Source: Apilactobacillus timberlakei
GTDB taxonomy: Bacteria; Bacillota; Bacilli; Lactobacillales; Lactobacillaceae
Assembly (NCBI RefSeq): GCF_002993965.1
Contig: NZ_POST01000002.1
Coordinates: forward strand, 159,783 to 206,397
Length of the DNA: 46,615 nucleotides
Direction: 5' to 3'
Part shown: positions 1 to 9,936 of the stretch, in pieces
Layout: each line of letters starts with the position of its first letter
How positions within the stretch are numbered: the first letter of the stretch is position 1
The notes under the pieces: generated by a model
What the model saw: the letters and a program-made list of their open reading frames with translations, nothing else
Database searches by the model: none
Told to the model about the DNA's origin: nothing
Program-made: the position numbers and the translations under genes

Positions 1-89
1 GAATTCCATAATTAATTCTCTTTTCAACAAAATGCATTAAATAATGTATAATGAATTGTATTAACAATAAGATTGGGAGGGTTATTATT

Positions 90-692
90 TTGAATAATAA
101 CAATAAAGATGAATCAAATGGTTTATCAAGAATGGAATTAAGGAAGAAAAGCAGAGGTCATAAATTAATAGCTATTATATTAGTTACGATTGTTGTAGTT
201 ATTGGTTTATTTACACTTGTTTTCGGGATGATGAGTAATCCTAGTGATAATGGTCAGAGTCAATCTTCAAGTTCATCCTCAAGTATGATAAAATCAAAAG
301 GTAAAAAGGCTTCTTCCAAGAAAGATAAAGCTATTAAAAAGTCTACTTCAAATTCTAATAAGGTTGATCAAAGTAGTTCTAGCAATACTGAAAATGCTAG
401 TCATGAAGATGATAAAAAAGCTTCCAATAGTAGTTCCTCTAAAACATCTAGCGCAAGCTCATCTTCAAATAAACCAGCCAATAATAATTCTAGTGCATCA
501 AGTAGTAGTTCTGTAAGCAATCAGTCATCTGATAATAGTAATGATAGAGATTACGCTGTTGTTGGTCAAAATGGTGAAAATGATTTATATAGAATTGCAA
601 AGAATAGTGGTCTTACTGTTGATCAATTAAAGCAATTAAATGGTTTAACTAGCGATAATGTTTCTGTGAACCAGAAAATTAGAGTAAAATAA
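90..692 (+). CDS. LysM-domain membrane-anchored protein
   Basis: Probable cell-surface protein. A short charged N-terminus is followed by one membrane segment (about residues 24-48, rich in I, L and V), a long Ser/Asn/Lys-rich low-complexity spacer (about 50-150) and a C-terminal LysM module (about 154-200) with the usual LYRIAKNSGLTVDQLKQLNGL core. LysM modules bind the GlcNAc backbone of peptidoglycan, so the spacer probably crosses the wall. I chose the TTG at 90 because GGGAGG lies at 75-80; the in-frame ATG at 51 overlaps a TATAAT-like hexamer (47-52) that may be the promoter -10. It precedes cmk by 20 bp, and a similar LysM protein (YpbE) lies in this part of the Bacillus chromosome. 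There is no catalytic domain. Family call is solid; the exact role is unknown. Confidence 0.85.
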   Translation: MNNNNKDESNGLSRMELRKKSRGHKLIAIILVTIVVVIGLFTLVFGMMSNPSDNGQSQSSSSSSSMIKSKGKKASSKKDKAIKKSTSNSNKVDQSSSSNTENASHEDDKKASNSSSSKTSSASSSSNKPANNNSSASSSSSVSNQSSDNSNDRDYAVVGQNGENDLYRIAKNSGLTVDQLKQLNGLTSDNVSVNQKIRVK

Positions 693-712
693 TATTGATT
701 GGGGTATATTAA

Positions 713-1387
713 ATGAACTTAAAAAAAATTCAAGTAGCAATTGATGGCCCAGCATCCGCTGGTAAAAGTACAGTTGCTAAATTAGTTGCTAATAATTTTT
801 CATATGTTTATTGTGATACTGGTGCGATGTATCGTTCTATAACACTTAAAGCCATGAGATTGGGATATAATTTAAGTGACGAAATAAGAGTGGTTGAAAT
901 GTTGAAAGATACAGACATTTCATTTGAACCTAATGCAGAACAACAAAAGGTATTTTTGGATGGACAAGAAGTTACTAACGAGATTCGTCAAGAAGATGTA
1001 ACCAATTCAGTTTCTGAAATAGCTAGTTTGAGTGGTGTTAGATTTGATTTAGTTAAAAGACAACAACAAATAGCTAGTAATGGTGGAATTGTTATGGACG
1101 GTAGAGATATAGGGACTACAGTTTTACCAAATGCTGAAGTAAAAATATTTTTAATTGCTAGTGTTCAAGAGCGAGCAGAACGTCGTTTGAAGGATAACGC
1201 AGAAAAAAATATTCATGTTCCATTAGATCAATTAAAAAAGGAAATTGAAGATCGTGATTATAAGGATTCACATCGTCAAATTTCACCTTTAGTTAAAGCT
1301 GATGATGCAATTGAAATTGATACCACTTCGATGTCAATAAGTGATGTAGTTAATGAAATATCTAAAATTATTAAAAATAACGGATAA
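713..1387 (+). CDS. cmk: cytidylate kinase
   Basis: Phosphorylates CMP and dCMP to the diphosphates with ATP, recycling pyrimidine nucleotides in the cytoplasm. The P-loop GPASAGKST is at residues 12-20, the substrate-site CDTGAMYR at about 34-41, and the DGRDIGTTV motif at about 129-137. At 224 residues it is the normal length for bacterial CMP kinases. A GGGG ribosome binding site lies about 8 bp upstream of the ATG. It is followed by the S1 gene, the classical cmk-rpsA pairing of Firmicutes and Proteobacteria, and is probably cotranscribed with the LysM gene upstream. Confidence 0.96.
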   Translation: MNLKKIQVAIDGPASAGKSTVAKLVANNFSYVYCDTGAMYRSITLKAMRLGYNLSDEIRVVEMLKDTDISFEPNAEQQKVFLDGQEVTNEIRQEDVTNSVSEIASLSGVRFDLVKRQQQIASNGGIVMDGRDIGTTVLPNAEVKIFLIASVQERAERRLKDNAEKNIHVPLDQLKKEIEDRDYKDSHRQISPLVKADDAIEIDTTSMSISDVVNEISKIIKNNG

Positions 1388-1464
1388 CTTAGTCATATAA
1401 CTAGATTTTCTTTAAAAGTTAGTCTAAAATGTTAAGTATAGTTGTCTCAAGGAGGAATTATCAG

Positions 1465-2685
1465 ATGAGTGAATCAGATGAAAAAACAAATAAAGATTTA
1501 TTAGAAGCCTTGGATAGTGTGGACCAAGTCAATATTAATGATGTAGTTAGTGGTGAAGTTTTAGCTATTGATAATGACCATCAATTAATTATTGGAATTG
1601 ATAATGCTGGTGTCGAAGGTGTTGTTCCTCGTCACGAAATTTCATCAAGTTCTAACAATGATGAAGACTCACAATACAAAGTGGGAGATAAGGGCAAATT
1701 TGTTGTTCTTTCAAGAATTGGTGACGATAAAGAAGGCGGAAGTTTTCTACTTTCTGTTCGTCGCTTACAAGAACGTAAAGTTTGGGATGAATTACAAGAA
1801 AAATCTAAGAATGATGAAACTATCACTGTAACTGTTAAAAATGCTGTTCGTGGAGGATTAGTTGTTGATGCTGGTGTTCGTGGATTTATTCCTGCTTCAA
1901 TGATTACAAATCATTTTGTAAGAAACTTAAATCAATATGATGGTCAACAATTTGAATGTAAGATTGTTGAAATTATTCCTGAAAAGAACCGTTTAGTTCT
2001 ATCACATAGTGATGTAATGGAACAAAAACAAGAAAAAGCTCTTGAAGAAGTTATGGGTAAATTAAGTGTTGGCGACGTTGTTGAAGGTAAAGTTGCTCGT
2101 ATGACTAACTTTGGTGCCTTTGTTGATTTAGGCGGCGTTGACGGATTAGTTCATGTTTCAGAAATTTCATATGAACGTGTTAACAAGCCTTCTGATGTAT
2201 TAAAGAATGGTCAAGACGTTAAGGTTAAGGTTATTGCTTTAGATAAAGATAAAGGTCGTATTTCATTATCAATTAAGCAAACTATGCCACAACCATGGGA
2301 TGAAATTGAAGAAAAAGCCCCACAAGGTAGTATTGTTGAAGTTACTATCAAACGTTTAGTTGATTTTGGTGCTTTTGCCGAAGTAATTCCTGGTGTGGAA
2401 GGACTAATTCATATTTCACAAATTTCTCATGAACATGTTAATACACCTGCTGATGTATTAAAAGTTGGTCAAACTGTTAAAGCTAAGATTCTTGATGTTC
2501 AACCTGAAAATCATCGTTTAGCTTTATCAATGAGAGCACTTGAACCAGAACCTGAAAATGGTGATGATTCTTCAAAGGAAAATGCTAAGGTTTCTGATAA
2601 CTCTACTGAAGATGCTCCTGAAGAAGAAAACGGATTTACTTTAGGTGACATTGTAGGTAAAGGATTAGACAAAGATAATCAATAA
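1465..2685 (+). CDS. rpsA: 30S ribosomal protein S1 homologue (four S1 domains)
   Basis: RNA-binding protein of the S1 family, which helps mRNA binding at the ribosome. Four S1/OB-fold repeats are visible at roughly residues 23-100, 117-185, 204-274 and 289-360. Repeats 3 and 4 are the most canonical (NFGAFVDLGGVDGLVHVSEIS and DFGAFAEVIPGVEGLIHISQIS cores). An acidic low-complexity tail (about 365-406) follows. I start at the ATG at 1465 because AAGGAGG lies at 1449-1455; an in-frame ATG at 1429 has no such site. Firmicute S1 homologues have fewer repeats than the six of E. coli, so four is normal. A strong terminator follows. Confidence 0.93.
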   Translation: MSESDEKTNKDLLEALDSVDQVNINDVVSGEVLAIDNDHQLIIGIDNAGVEGVVPRHEISSSSNNDEDSQYKVGDKGKFVVLSRIGDDKEGGSFLLSVRRLQERKVWDELQEKSKNDETITVTVKNAVRGGLVVDAGVRGFIPASMITNHFVRNLNQYDGQQFECKIVEIIPEKNRLVLSHSDVMEQKQEKALEEVMGKLSVGDVVEGKVARMTNFGAFVDLGGVDGLVHVSEISYERVNKPSDVLKNGQDVKVKVIALDKDKGRISLSIKQTMPQPWDEIEEKAPQGSIVEVTIKRLVDFGAFAEVIPGVEGLIHISQISHEHVNTPADVLKVGQTVKAKILDVQPENHRLALSMRALEPEPENGDDSSKENAKVSDNSTEDAPEEENGFTLGDIVGKGLDKDNQ

Positions 2686-2701
2686 TAGTTTACAATCTTT
2701 A

Positions 2702-2737
2702 AAAATATCCTTCTTTTCATTGAAGGATATTTTTTTA
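2702..2737 (+). terminator. intrinsic terminator after rpsA
   Basis: A 12-bp perfect stem (AAAATATCCTTC with GAAGGATATTTT) closes an 8-nt loop and runs into a T-tract. It ends the cmk-rpsA transcript before der. Confidence 0.9.
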
Positions 2738-2763
2738 TTATTAATAGAAAGGGTGACTTTGAA

Positions 2764-4071
2764 ATGGTATTACCCGTTGTTGCGATTGTTGGACGTCCTA
2801 ATGTAGGTAAGTCTACAATTTTTAATAGAATTGCTGGAGAAAGAATATCTATCGTTGAAGATACTCCAGGTGTTACAAGGGATCGAATTTATTCTCATGG
2901 AGAATGGCTAGGTCATGAGTTTAGCATGATTGATACAGGTGGAATTGAAATAAATGATCAACCATTTGTTAAACAAATTACAGCTCAGGCAGAAATTGCT
3001 ATTGATGAAGCAGATGTTATTGTATTTATGGTCAATGGTAAGGAAGGTATTACAAATGCTGATGATAATGTTGCTAGAATCTTATACAGAACTAATAAAC
3101 CGGTTGTATTGGCAGTAAATAAAGTAGATAACTTTGAAGCCCGTGCTGATATATATGATTTTTATTCATTAGGTTTTGGTGATCCATATCCAATATCCGG
3201 TGCACATGGATTAGGACTTGGTGATATGTTAGACGAAGTTATTAAGAATTTTTCTGAAAAAACTGATAATGCCGATGACGATAGTATCAAGTTTAGCTTG
3301 ATTGGACGTCCTAATGTGGGTAAATCATCATTAGTAAATGCTATTTTGGGTGAAAAACGAGTGATTGTTTCCGATGTTGCTGGTACAACCAGGGATGCAA
3401 TTAACACTAAATTCATTCAAGATGGTCAGGAGTATACAATGGTTGATACTGCTGGTTTAAGAAAACGTGGAAAAGTATATGAAAATACTGAACGTTATTC
3501 TGTAATGCGTGCAATGCGTTCAATTGATAACAGTGATGTTGCACTAATTGTTATTAATGCTGAAGAAGGTATTCGTGAACAAGATAAACGTATTGCTGGT
3601 TATGCGCATGAAGGCGGAAAAGGTGTAATCATTGTTGTTAATAAATGGGACACTTTGAAAAAAACAAGTTCTACTCAACGTGAATTTGAAGCTGGAATTA
3701 GAACACAATTTCAATATCTATCATATGCACCAATTTTGTTCGTATCAGCACTTACTAAGCAAAGATTAACTAAACTACCGGGTATGATTAAACAAGTTAA
3801 TGAAAATCATTCTAAAAGAATTTCTTCTTCTAATTTGAATGATGTTATTATGGACGCTATTGCAATGACACCAACTCCTAGTATTAAAGGTAGAAAGCTT
3901 AGAATTTATTATGCTACTCAAATTAGAACTGCTCCACCTACAATTGTGGTTTTCGTAAATGATGAAGAGCTTATGCATTTTTCATATGAAAGATATTTGG
4001 AGAACCAAATTAGAAATCATTTTGACTTTTCTGGAACTCCAATTAAAATTATTACTAGAAAACGTAAGTAA
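2764..4071 (+). CDS. der: ribosome biogenesis GTPase Der
   Basis: Essential GTPase for 50S subunit maturation. Two tandem GTPase domains are evident: a first G1 motif GRPNVGKST at about residues 10-18 with DTGG (G3) and NKVD (G4), and a second GRPNVGKSS at about 181 with DTAGLR and NKWD. The C-terminal KH-like domain (about 350-435) completes the family architecture, and 435 residues is the expected length. AGAAAGGGTG upstream provides the ribosome binding site. It sits between rpsA and hup as in B. subtilis. Confidence 0.97.
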   Translation: MVLPVVAIVGRPNVGKSTIFNRIAGERISIVEDTPGVTRDRIYSHGEWLGHEFSMIDTGGIEINDQPFVKQITAQAEIAIDEADVIVFMVNGKEGITNADDNVARILYRTNKPVVLAVNKVDNFEARADIYDFYSLGFGDPYPISGAHGLGLGDMLDEVIKNFSEKTDNADDDSIKFSLIGRPNVGKSSLVNAILGEKRVIVSDVAGTTRDAINTKFIQDGQEYTMVDTAGLRKRGKVYENTERYSVMRAMRSIDNSDVALIVINAEEGIREQDKRIAGYAHEGGKGVIIVVNKWDTLKKTSSTQREFEAGIRTQFQYLSYAPILFVSALTKQRLTKLPGMIKQVNENHSKRISSSNLNDVIMDAIAMTPTPSIKGRKLRIYYATQIRTAPPTIVVFVNDEELMHFSYERYLENQIRNHFDFSGTPIKIITRKRK

Positions 4072-4143
4072 TTTTGCATATTTTTTTACTAAAATAGCCA
4101 TTAAATAATTGAATTGTAGGGCTTTATGTGATATCTTGAAGTA

Positions 4144-4175
4144 ATGTAATGACACCAATCATGTTGTTATTACAT
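4144..4175 (+). promoter_or_regulatory. inverted repeat in the hup leader
   Basis: ATGTAATGACA (4144-4154) and TGTTATTACAT (4165-4175) form an 11-bp stem with one G-U pair and a 10-nt loop. It has no T-tract, so it is not a normal terminator. It lies 50-80 bp before the hup start and could be an operator or a 5' UTR hairpin. No confident promoter could be placed here. Confidence 0.45.
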
Positions 4176-4224
4176 ATGTCGAAAAGCATTGATTGTTTTC
4201 CGAACTATTGGGAGGTGAAAACAC

Positions 4225-4500
4225 ATGGCTAACAAGGCAGAATTAGTAAGCAATGTTGCTGAAAAAACTGGTTTAACTAAGAAGGATGCAACTGCTGCTG
4301 TAGATGCTGTTTTTGGTTCAATCCAAGACAACATGGCTAAAGGCGAAAAGGTACAACTTATCGGTTTTGGTAATTTCGAAGTACGTGAACGTGCCGCTCG
4401 TAAGGGTCGTAACCCTCAAACTGGTGCAGAAATTCAAATTCCTGCAAGTAAAGTACCTGCATTCAAGCCAGGTAAAGCTTTAAAGGATGCTGTTAAATAA
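4225..4500 (+). CDS. hup: HU family DNA-binding protein
   Basis: Small basic nucleoid protein that bends and compacts DNA as a dimer. At 91 residues it is standard length, with the N-terminal helices ([17 protein letters not shown]), the [21 protein letters not shown] region that starts the DNA-gripping arm, and the closing [21 protein letters not shown] lies 8 bp before the ATG. It is monocistronic: a 150-bp leader with an inverted repeat precedes it and a terminator follows. Codon use looks like that of a highly expressed gene (many GCT, CGT and AAG codons). Confidence 0.97.
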   Translation: MANKAELVSNVAEKTGLTKKDATAAVDAVFGSIQDNMAKGEKVQLIGFGNFEVRERAARKGRNPQTGAEIQIPASKVPAFKPGKALKDAVK

Positions 4501-4518
4501 ACAGCTCACTTTATTGAT

Positions 4519-4561
4519 AAAAGAGCCAGTTCGGCTGATTATGTCGAACTGACTCTTTTTT
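4519..4561 (+). terminator. intrinsic terminator after hup
   Basis: The stem AAAAGAG-C-CAGTTCG pairs with CGAACTG-A-CTCTTTT with one mismatch and an 11-nt apical loop, followed by a T-run. Confidence 0.9.
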
Positions 4562-4599
4562 ATATTATCTCCAAATTATGTTGATAGGAGGAATTATAT

Positions 4600-5862
4600 A
4601 TGAGTTATTCTGAAAAAGCATTAGATTTTTTAGAATCTGGCAAAATTGATGATTTTAATAAGCAATATGATTTAGCATATCACCACGATAGTGATGAAAT
4701 GCTTTATTCACTAGCTGAAGAATTATATTCATATGGTTTCAGTGATCAAGCTAAAAAAATATATCAAAAATTATTAAAGAAATTTCCTGATGAGGATAGT
4801 TTAAGAGTGGACATCTCAGATATTTTAATTAGTGAGGGTAAAACAGATGAAGCATTAGCTCAACTAAGTATTATTTCATCTGAATCTGATGCTTATTTAC
4901 AATCTTTAGTTACTCAAGCGGATTTATATCAAACTCAAGGATTATTAGATGTAAGTCGAGAAAAACTACTAAAAGCTAAGGAATTAGCTCCTCATGAAAA
5001 TGTTATCACTTTTGCTCTAGCGGAACTTTTGTTTACCATGGGTGAATATAATAAAGCGATACCATTGTATTTAGGATTAATTAAAGAAGGAGTAACCAAC
5101 ATTTCTTCGGTTAATTTAGTTGAAAGAGTTGGTATTTCTTATGCTAATGATAGTAAATTTGAGCATGCAATTGGATATTTAAAGCAAATTAAGACTATTG
5201 ATATGACTTCTGATGTAAAATTTGAAACAGCTTTTACCTATTTACAGCTAAAAGATTATGATAAAGCAATTGAATTGTTCCAAGAATTGCGTGAAAGTGA
5301 TCCACAATATGCGACTTTATATCCATACTTAGGACAAGCTTTAGAAGAACAAAACAAATCAGAAGATGCTTTATTAGTATATCAAGAAGGTCTTAGTGTC
5401 GATCAATATAACGAAAAATTATATTTGTTAAGCGCTCGTGCTGCAACTAAAGTTGATAATAAGGAACTTGCAGAAAATTATCTAAAAGAAGGAAATAAGA
5501 TTGATCCTGATGATATTGAAATTGTTCTTGAATTGTCTAACTTGTTTGTTTCTGAAGAAAAATATGAAGATAACATTGGATTATTATCTTCATATCTAGA
5601 TGATCATGAGCTGGATCCTCAATTTTATTGGAATTTAGCTATATCTTATGATGAAATTGATGATATTAAAAATGCACATAAATATTATCTAGCTGCTAAA
5701 CCATACTTTATGGATAATACTACTTTCTTAAAATCTGCATCTTTATTCTTTAGAGAAAGTGGAGATATCAAAAATGCTATATCATTACTTGAAATGTATG
5801 TTACAGCAGTGCCTTCTGATGATGAAGCTGCAATGATGTTAGAAGATTATCGAAACTATTAA
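4600..5862 (+). CDS. tetratricopeptide repeat protein (YpiA-like)
   Basis: Cytoplasmic scaffold-type protein of 420 residues built almost entirely from TPR helical hairpins; typical repeat signatures such as FTYLQLKDYDKAIELFQELRE and YLGQALEEQNKSEDALLVYQEGL are visible from about residue 35 to the end. There is no signal peptide, membrane segment or enzymatic motif. GATAGGAGG precedes the ATG. Its position after hup matches YpiA-type TPR proteins of bacilli. It overlaps the convergent minus-strand gene by 4 bp at the stop codons. Molecular partner unknown. Confidence 0.88.
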   Translation: MSYSEKALDFLESGKIDDFNKQYDLAYHHDSDEMLYSLAEELYSYGFSDQAKKIYQKLLKKFPDEDSLRVDISDILISEGKTDEALAQLSIISSESDAYLQSLVTQADLYQTQGLLDVSREKLLKAKELAPHENVITFALAELLFTMGEYNKAIPLYLGLIKEGVTNISSVNLVERVGISYANDSKFEHAIGYLKQIKTIDMTSDVKFETAFTYLQLKDYDKAIELFQELRESDPQYATLYPYLGQALEEQNKSEDALLVYQEGLSVDQYNEKLYLLSARAATKVDNKELAENYLKEGNKIDPDDIEIVLELSNLFVSEEKYEDNIGLLSSYLDDHELDPQFYWNLAISYDEIDDIKNAHKYYLAAKPYFMDNTTFLKSASLFFRESGDIKNAISLLEMYVTAVPSDDEAAMMLEDYRNY

Positions 5863-6692
5863 TCATTGATAATTTTTGTTGATAATTTTTTATAATATAT
5901 AACCGATGCTAAATCCAGATTAAGATGGTTTGAAAGCTCAAATTCATTTTCTCCTGGATTTTTTATTACATAATTTAAAATATAGCCTTGAAATAAATCT
6001 GTCGGATTTAAACTAAAAGATAAATATTCTTCACTCGGTTTTAGGTATTTATGCAATCCAGGTAAAGTTAAATGTGGATCATTTGCAATTCTTTGTTTCA
6101 AAAATATATCTTTGGATGATTGTTTACCTTGAATTGGTTTAATAAAATTATTATATTGGTTAATAAACTTTTTTTCATAACTGTTAAAGTTAATTTTTTT
6201 AAATACTCTATAAAAATTGATTTTTAAAAATTCTGAAGATTTAAATCCTTTGCTAATTAATAATAGTGTCATTTTAGTATAAGGATGAACATTTGGATCA
6301 TTTAAAATGTTTGGCATTTGTTCAATCCATTTGATATTAATTTTAGATTCTTTGTTACGATCTCTTCCTTTTAAGGTTAAGGTAGGTAATTTGTCAGAAA
6401 AATCATGACTAAATAAATATTTAAAATAAATATTTATGTGTGACAATACTTTGTTATATGTTGAATTGTTGATTTGTCGTTTTTCCACTAACATGTTCAT
6501 ATACTGCTGTATATCACGATCAAATAATTGATTAACATGATGATTTTTTTGATACCCAATATTAAAATTTGATAAATATTCGAACATATCAATTAAAGTA
6601 CTTGTATATTCTTTAATTGTGACTTTGGCTAGTCCATTAATATTTAAATTTTTTTCAAAACTTTTTTGATAAGGATAATTATTTGTTGTCAT
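5859..6692 (-). CDS. tyrosine recombinase-like protein, probably without catalytic activity
   Basis: The N-terminal part (residues about 8-105) matches the SAM-like core-binding domain of phage integrase/Xer recombinases (FEKNLNINGLAKVTIKEY, then ILSHINIYFKYLF-type helices). The C-terminal half should hold the Arg-Lys-His-X-X-Arg-His-Tyr catalytic set. I find no HxxR motif and no Arg in the place of the first catalytic Arg. The end (ELSNHLNLDLASVIYYKKL) looks like a worn version of the LGHxxxxTTxxYxH motif. GAGGTG lies properly before the ATG, so the gene seems to be expressed. The frame is intact over 277 codons, suggesting a retained non-recombinase role rather than decay. Function unknown. 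Confidence 0.7.
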   Translation of the reverse strand: MTTNNYPYQKSFEKNLNINGLAKVTIKEYTSTLIDMFEYLSNFNIGYQKNHHVNQLFDRDIQQYMNMLVEKRQINNSTYNKVLSHINIYFKYLFSHDFSDKLPTLTLKGRDRNKESKINIKWIEQMPNILNDPNVHPYTKMTLLLISKGFKSSEFLKINFYRVFKKINFNSYEKKFINQYNNFIKPIQGKQSSKDIFLKQRIANDPHLTLPGLHKYLKPSEEYLSFSLNPTDLFQGYILNYVIKNPGENEFELSNHLNLDLASVIYYKKLSTKIIND

Positions 6693-6813
6693 TTTTACAC
6701 CTCTTAAATGTCAAAAGTTACTTTAACTAACATAATAACACAAAAACATAAAACTTTGTAAATAATACTATTTATCTGTTAATATTTATATAGTAAAGAT
6801 AGGGGTATAAACA

Positions 6814-8025
6814 ATGATAAAGATTAAAAATTTACCTGATGAATTTGAAAAAGCTCGCCCTGTTATGCAGAAAATCGAATCTGCTGGATATGAAGCTTAC
6901 TTTGTTGGGGGTAGCGTGAGAGACACAATAATAGGTGAAAAAATCCATGATGTTGATATTGCATCTAGTGCCTATCCTGAAGAAATAAAAAAACTCTTTA
7001 AAAGAACTGTTGATACTGGAATTGAACATGGAACTGTGATGGTTCTTGATAATAATCAAGGGTATGAAATTACAACCTTTAGAACGGAATCTGGGTATCA
7101 AGACTATCGTAGACCAGATAAAGTTACATTTGTACGTTCTTTAAAAGAAGATTTAAAACGTCGTGATTTTACCATTAATGCTTTAGCAATGCGCGAAAAT
7201 GGTGAAGTAACTGATTTGTTTGGTGGTATTGAGGATATAGATAAAAAAATTATTCGTGCTGTTGGCAATCCTAATGAAAGATTTAATGAAGATGCTTTAA
7301 GGATGATGCGCGCAGTGAGATTTGCTAGCAAATTAAATTTTAATATTGAAAAAGAAACTTTTAATGCCATTGAGAGGCATAGTTCATTATTAGAAAAAAT
7401 TGCGATTGAGAGAATTTATGTAGAATTTATTAAGATGATGAAAGGGTTAAAACCCAAGCAGGGAATTGATGATATGATAAGTACTAATATGTATTTACAT
7501 GTCCCTTTGTTTGCTGATTATAGAAAACAATTATCAGATATTTCACGTTTTAAAAATTTGAACTTAAATAATGAAATAGAGATATGGAGTTTAATCTGTT
7601 TTGAATTCGATTTAAATAGAGAACAAATTAGTAAATTTTTGAAAGCCTGGAAAGCATCTAATGAGGTTATAAATAATACTCAAACTTGTTGTTATGCGTT
7701 AAATGCTATTAAGAATGATAATATGAGTGATTTTTTAATGTATCTCACGGGTGAAAATTTATTACTAGAAGCAAACTATATCGCATCTTTTTACGATTAT
7801 TCGATTGACAATGAATTATTGAAAAAGCAATATAGTAGTTTACCAATAAAAAATAAAAAGCAACTTGCAATTAATGGCGGTATTTTAATTAAGAATGGAA
7901 TTTTAAAACCAGGGCCAATGCTGGGTAAAGTATTAAATGTAATTGAAAAACAAGTTGTTATTGGTAATTTAGATAACAATACTGAAAATATAATTAATTT
8001 TACAAAACAATATTTGAAAGAGTGA
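6814..8025 (+). CDS. cca: CCA tRNA nucleotidyltransferase
   Basis: Adds or repairs the 3' CCA end of tRNAs without a nucleic acid template. The class II nucleotidyltransferase signature GGSVRDTIIGEKIHDVDIA at about residues 32-50 holds the metal-binding DxD. The nucleotide-selecting RRDFTINALAM motif is at about 111-121 and the ERxxxE-like IAIERIYVEF region near 196. Total length of 403 residues is normal for the Bacillus/Lactobacillus enzyme. An AGGGG site precedes the ATG. It starts a run of closely spaced genes (cca, ABC-F, thyA, folA). It may matter that this enzyme would be needed to complete the CCA-less tRNA-like element at 40079. Confidence 0.95.
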   Translation: MIKIKNLPDEFEKARPVMQKIESAGYEAYFVGGSVRDTIIGEKIHDVDIASSAYPEEIKKLFKRTVDTGIEHGTVMVLDNNQGYEITTFRTESGYQDYRRPDKVTFVRSLKEDLKRRDFTINALAMRENGEVTDLFGGIEDIDKKIIRAVGNPNERFNEDALRMMRAVRFASKLNFNIEKETFNAIERHSSLLEKIAIERIYVEFIKMMKGLKPKQGIDDMISTNMYLHVPLFADYRKQLSDISRFKNLNLNNEIEIWSLICFEFDLNREQISKFLKAWKASNEVINNTQTCCYALNAIKNDNMSDFLMYLTGENLLLEANYIASFYDYSIDNELLKKQYSSLPIKNKKQLAINGGILIKNGILKPGPMLGKVLNVIEKQVVIGNLDNNTENIINFTKQYLKE

Positions 8026-8029
8026 TTTT

Positions 8030-9925
8030 GTGCAAACTTTAAGAGCAGAGGACTTAACAAAGACTTATGGTGAAAAAACGCTTTTTAAAAATTTAAATTT
8101 TATTATTAATGAACATGATCGAATTGGTTTAATTGGGACCAATGGTAGTGGAAAAACTTCTTTATTGAACGTTATTTCTGGAGCTGATCATGATTCTACT
8201 GGTAATATTATTACCTCTAAAACATATTCAATTGGATATTTAAAGCAAGAACCAGTTTTAGATGAATCTCTGACGGTACTTGATGCTGTTTTCGCTGGTA
8301 GTCAAGATATTTTTAATACCATTAGATATTATGAACATACTTTAGATGTTTATTCAAAGCATCCAGATGATGAAAAAGCTGAGCATCAATATTTAGCTGC
8401 TGAATCAAAAATGAACGAAGAGGATGCTTGGAATGCTGAAAGTGACGTTAAAACAATTTTAACGCAACTTAAAATTAATGATATGAATCAAAAGGTATCA
8501 ACTTTATCAGGTGGTCAAAAACGTCGTGTAGGTTTGGCACAAGTATTGATACAGTCTCCTGATTTATTAATATTAGATGAACCTACTAACCATTTGGATT
8601 TTGATTCCATTGATTGGTTACAAGATTTATTAGCTAAATATAAAGGATCATTACTCTTTGTAACTCATGATCGCTACTTTTTAGATAATATTGCCAATAA
8701 TATTTGGGAATTGTCTTTTGGAAAACTATATGAATATGAAGGTAATTATGAAAAATATGTTCAACAAAAAGCTGAACGTGTTGATTTTGAAGTGAATGCT
8801 GAACATAAAAAACAACGATTGTATAAACAAGAATTAGCTTGGATGAAAAAAGGAGCTAAAGCTCGTTCTACCAAGCAACAAGCTCGCATTAATCGTTTTA
8901 ATGATTTGAAAAATGATGTTGGTAATTTACAAACTGATGAAGATGTTGATATCACGCTTGGTCAACAACGCTTAGGTAAAAAGGTTATTGAGTTAAAAGA
9001 TACTAATTTGACTTTAGATAATAAAAAAATTCTAGATGATTATAGCCTTTTGGTACAACCAAATGAAAGAATCGGTATAAGTGGAGAAAATGGAGCTGGT
9101 AAGTCATCATTATTAAATGTTATTGCTGGTAAAATTAAGCCAGACAGTGGTGTTGTTGAAATTGGTGAAACTGTTAAGATGGCATATTATACTCAACAAA
9201 CTGAAACAATTCCAGATGATAAGCGAGTAATTAAGTATTTAACGGATGTTGGAGAAAACGTAACTGATAATACTGGAAATAAAATTAGCGTTACTGATTT
9301 ACTAGAACAATTTTTGTTTCCTAAATTTATGCACGGAACTTTAATTCGCAAGTTATCAGGTGGAGAAAAGCGTCGTTTATATTTATTAAAATTACTTATG
9401 CAACAACCTAATGTATTGCTGTTAGATGAACCTACTAACGATCTTGATATATCTACATTGACAGTTCTTGAGGATTACATTAAAGGCTTTGCTGGAACAG
9501 TTATTACAGTTTCTCATGATCGTTACTTTTTAGATAAAGTATCCAATAAATTACTTATTTTTGATGGTAATGGGAAAATTGAACAGCATGTTGGATTGTT
9601 TACTGATTATTTGGCTAGTTTAAAAAATGACAACAGTAATAAAGATAATGTTAAAAAGCATAAAAAATCAGATGAAAATAAACCTAAAGAAAACAATGAA
9701 AATAAAAAAACAAAATTAACTTATGCTGAGCAGATTGAATTTGATGGCTTAGAAGATGAAATTGATAAATTAGATTCTAAAAGTTCATCCCTTCAATCAG
9801 AAATGCAAAATTATGGCGATGATTATGATAAGTTAGCTGATTTACAATCACAGGTTGATGATTTAAACAAACAATCTAATCAAAAAATGCAGCGTTGGGA
9901 ATATTTAAGTCAATTTGCAGAATAG
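8030..9925 (+). CDS. ABC-F family ATPase, Uup type
   Basis: Soluble double-ATPase that acts on the ribosome, not a membrane transporter: there are no membrane segments. Domain 1 has Walker [10 protein letters not shown] and signature [13 protein letters not shown] with [11 protein letters not shown]; domain 2 has [22 protein letters not shown] and [11 protein letters not shown]. The P-site tRNA interaction linker (about residues 245-290, [15 protein letters not shown]) joins them. A Lys/Asn-rich stretch and a C-terminal coiled coil (about 565-631) mark the Uup/YfmR group, which rescues stalled ribosomes. The start is GTG, 4 bp after the cca stop, with a weak GAAAGAG site, suggesting translational coupling. 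Confidence 0.9.
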   Translation: MQTLRAEDLTKTYGEKTLFKNLNFIINEHDRIGLIGTNGSGKTSLLNVISGADHDSTGNIITSKTYSIGYLKQEPVLDESLTVLDAVFAGSQDIFNTIRYYEHTLDVYSKHPDDEKAEHQYLAAESKMNEEDAWNAESDVKTILTQLKINDMNQKVSTLSGGQKRRVGLAQVLIQSPDLLILDEPTNHLDFDSIDWLQDLLAKYKGSLLFVTHDRYFLDNIANNIWELSFGKLYEYEGNYEKYVQQKAERVDFEVNAEHKKQRLYKQELAWMKKGAKARSTKQQARINRFNDLKNDVGNLQTDEDVDITLGQQRLGKKVIELKDTNLTLDNKKILDDYSLLVQPNERIGISGENGAGKSSLLNVIAGKIKPDSGVVEIGETVKMAYYTQQTETIPDDKRVIKYLTDVGENVTDNTGNKISVTDLLEQFLFPKFMHGTLIRKLSGGEKRRLYLLKLLMQQPNVLLLDEPTNDLDISTLTVLEDYIKGFAGTVITVSHDRYFLDKVSNKLLIFDGNGKIEQHVGLFTDYLASLKNDNSNKDNVKKHKKSDENKPKENNENKKTKLTYAEQIEFDGLEDEIDKLDSKSSSLQSEMQNYGDDYDKLADLQSQVDDLNKQSNQKMQRWEYLSQFAE

Positions 9926-9936
9926 GAGTTTATACA

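Noticed and set aside
4195-4207. PurR regulation of hup
   Set aside because: Only one box, located next to the ribosome binding site, with no inverted partner at the required distance; probably chance, kept only as a minor remark.
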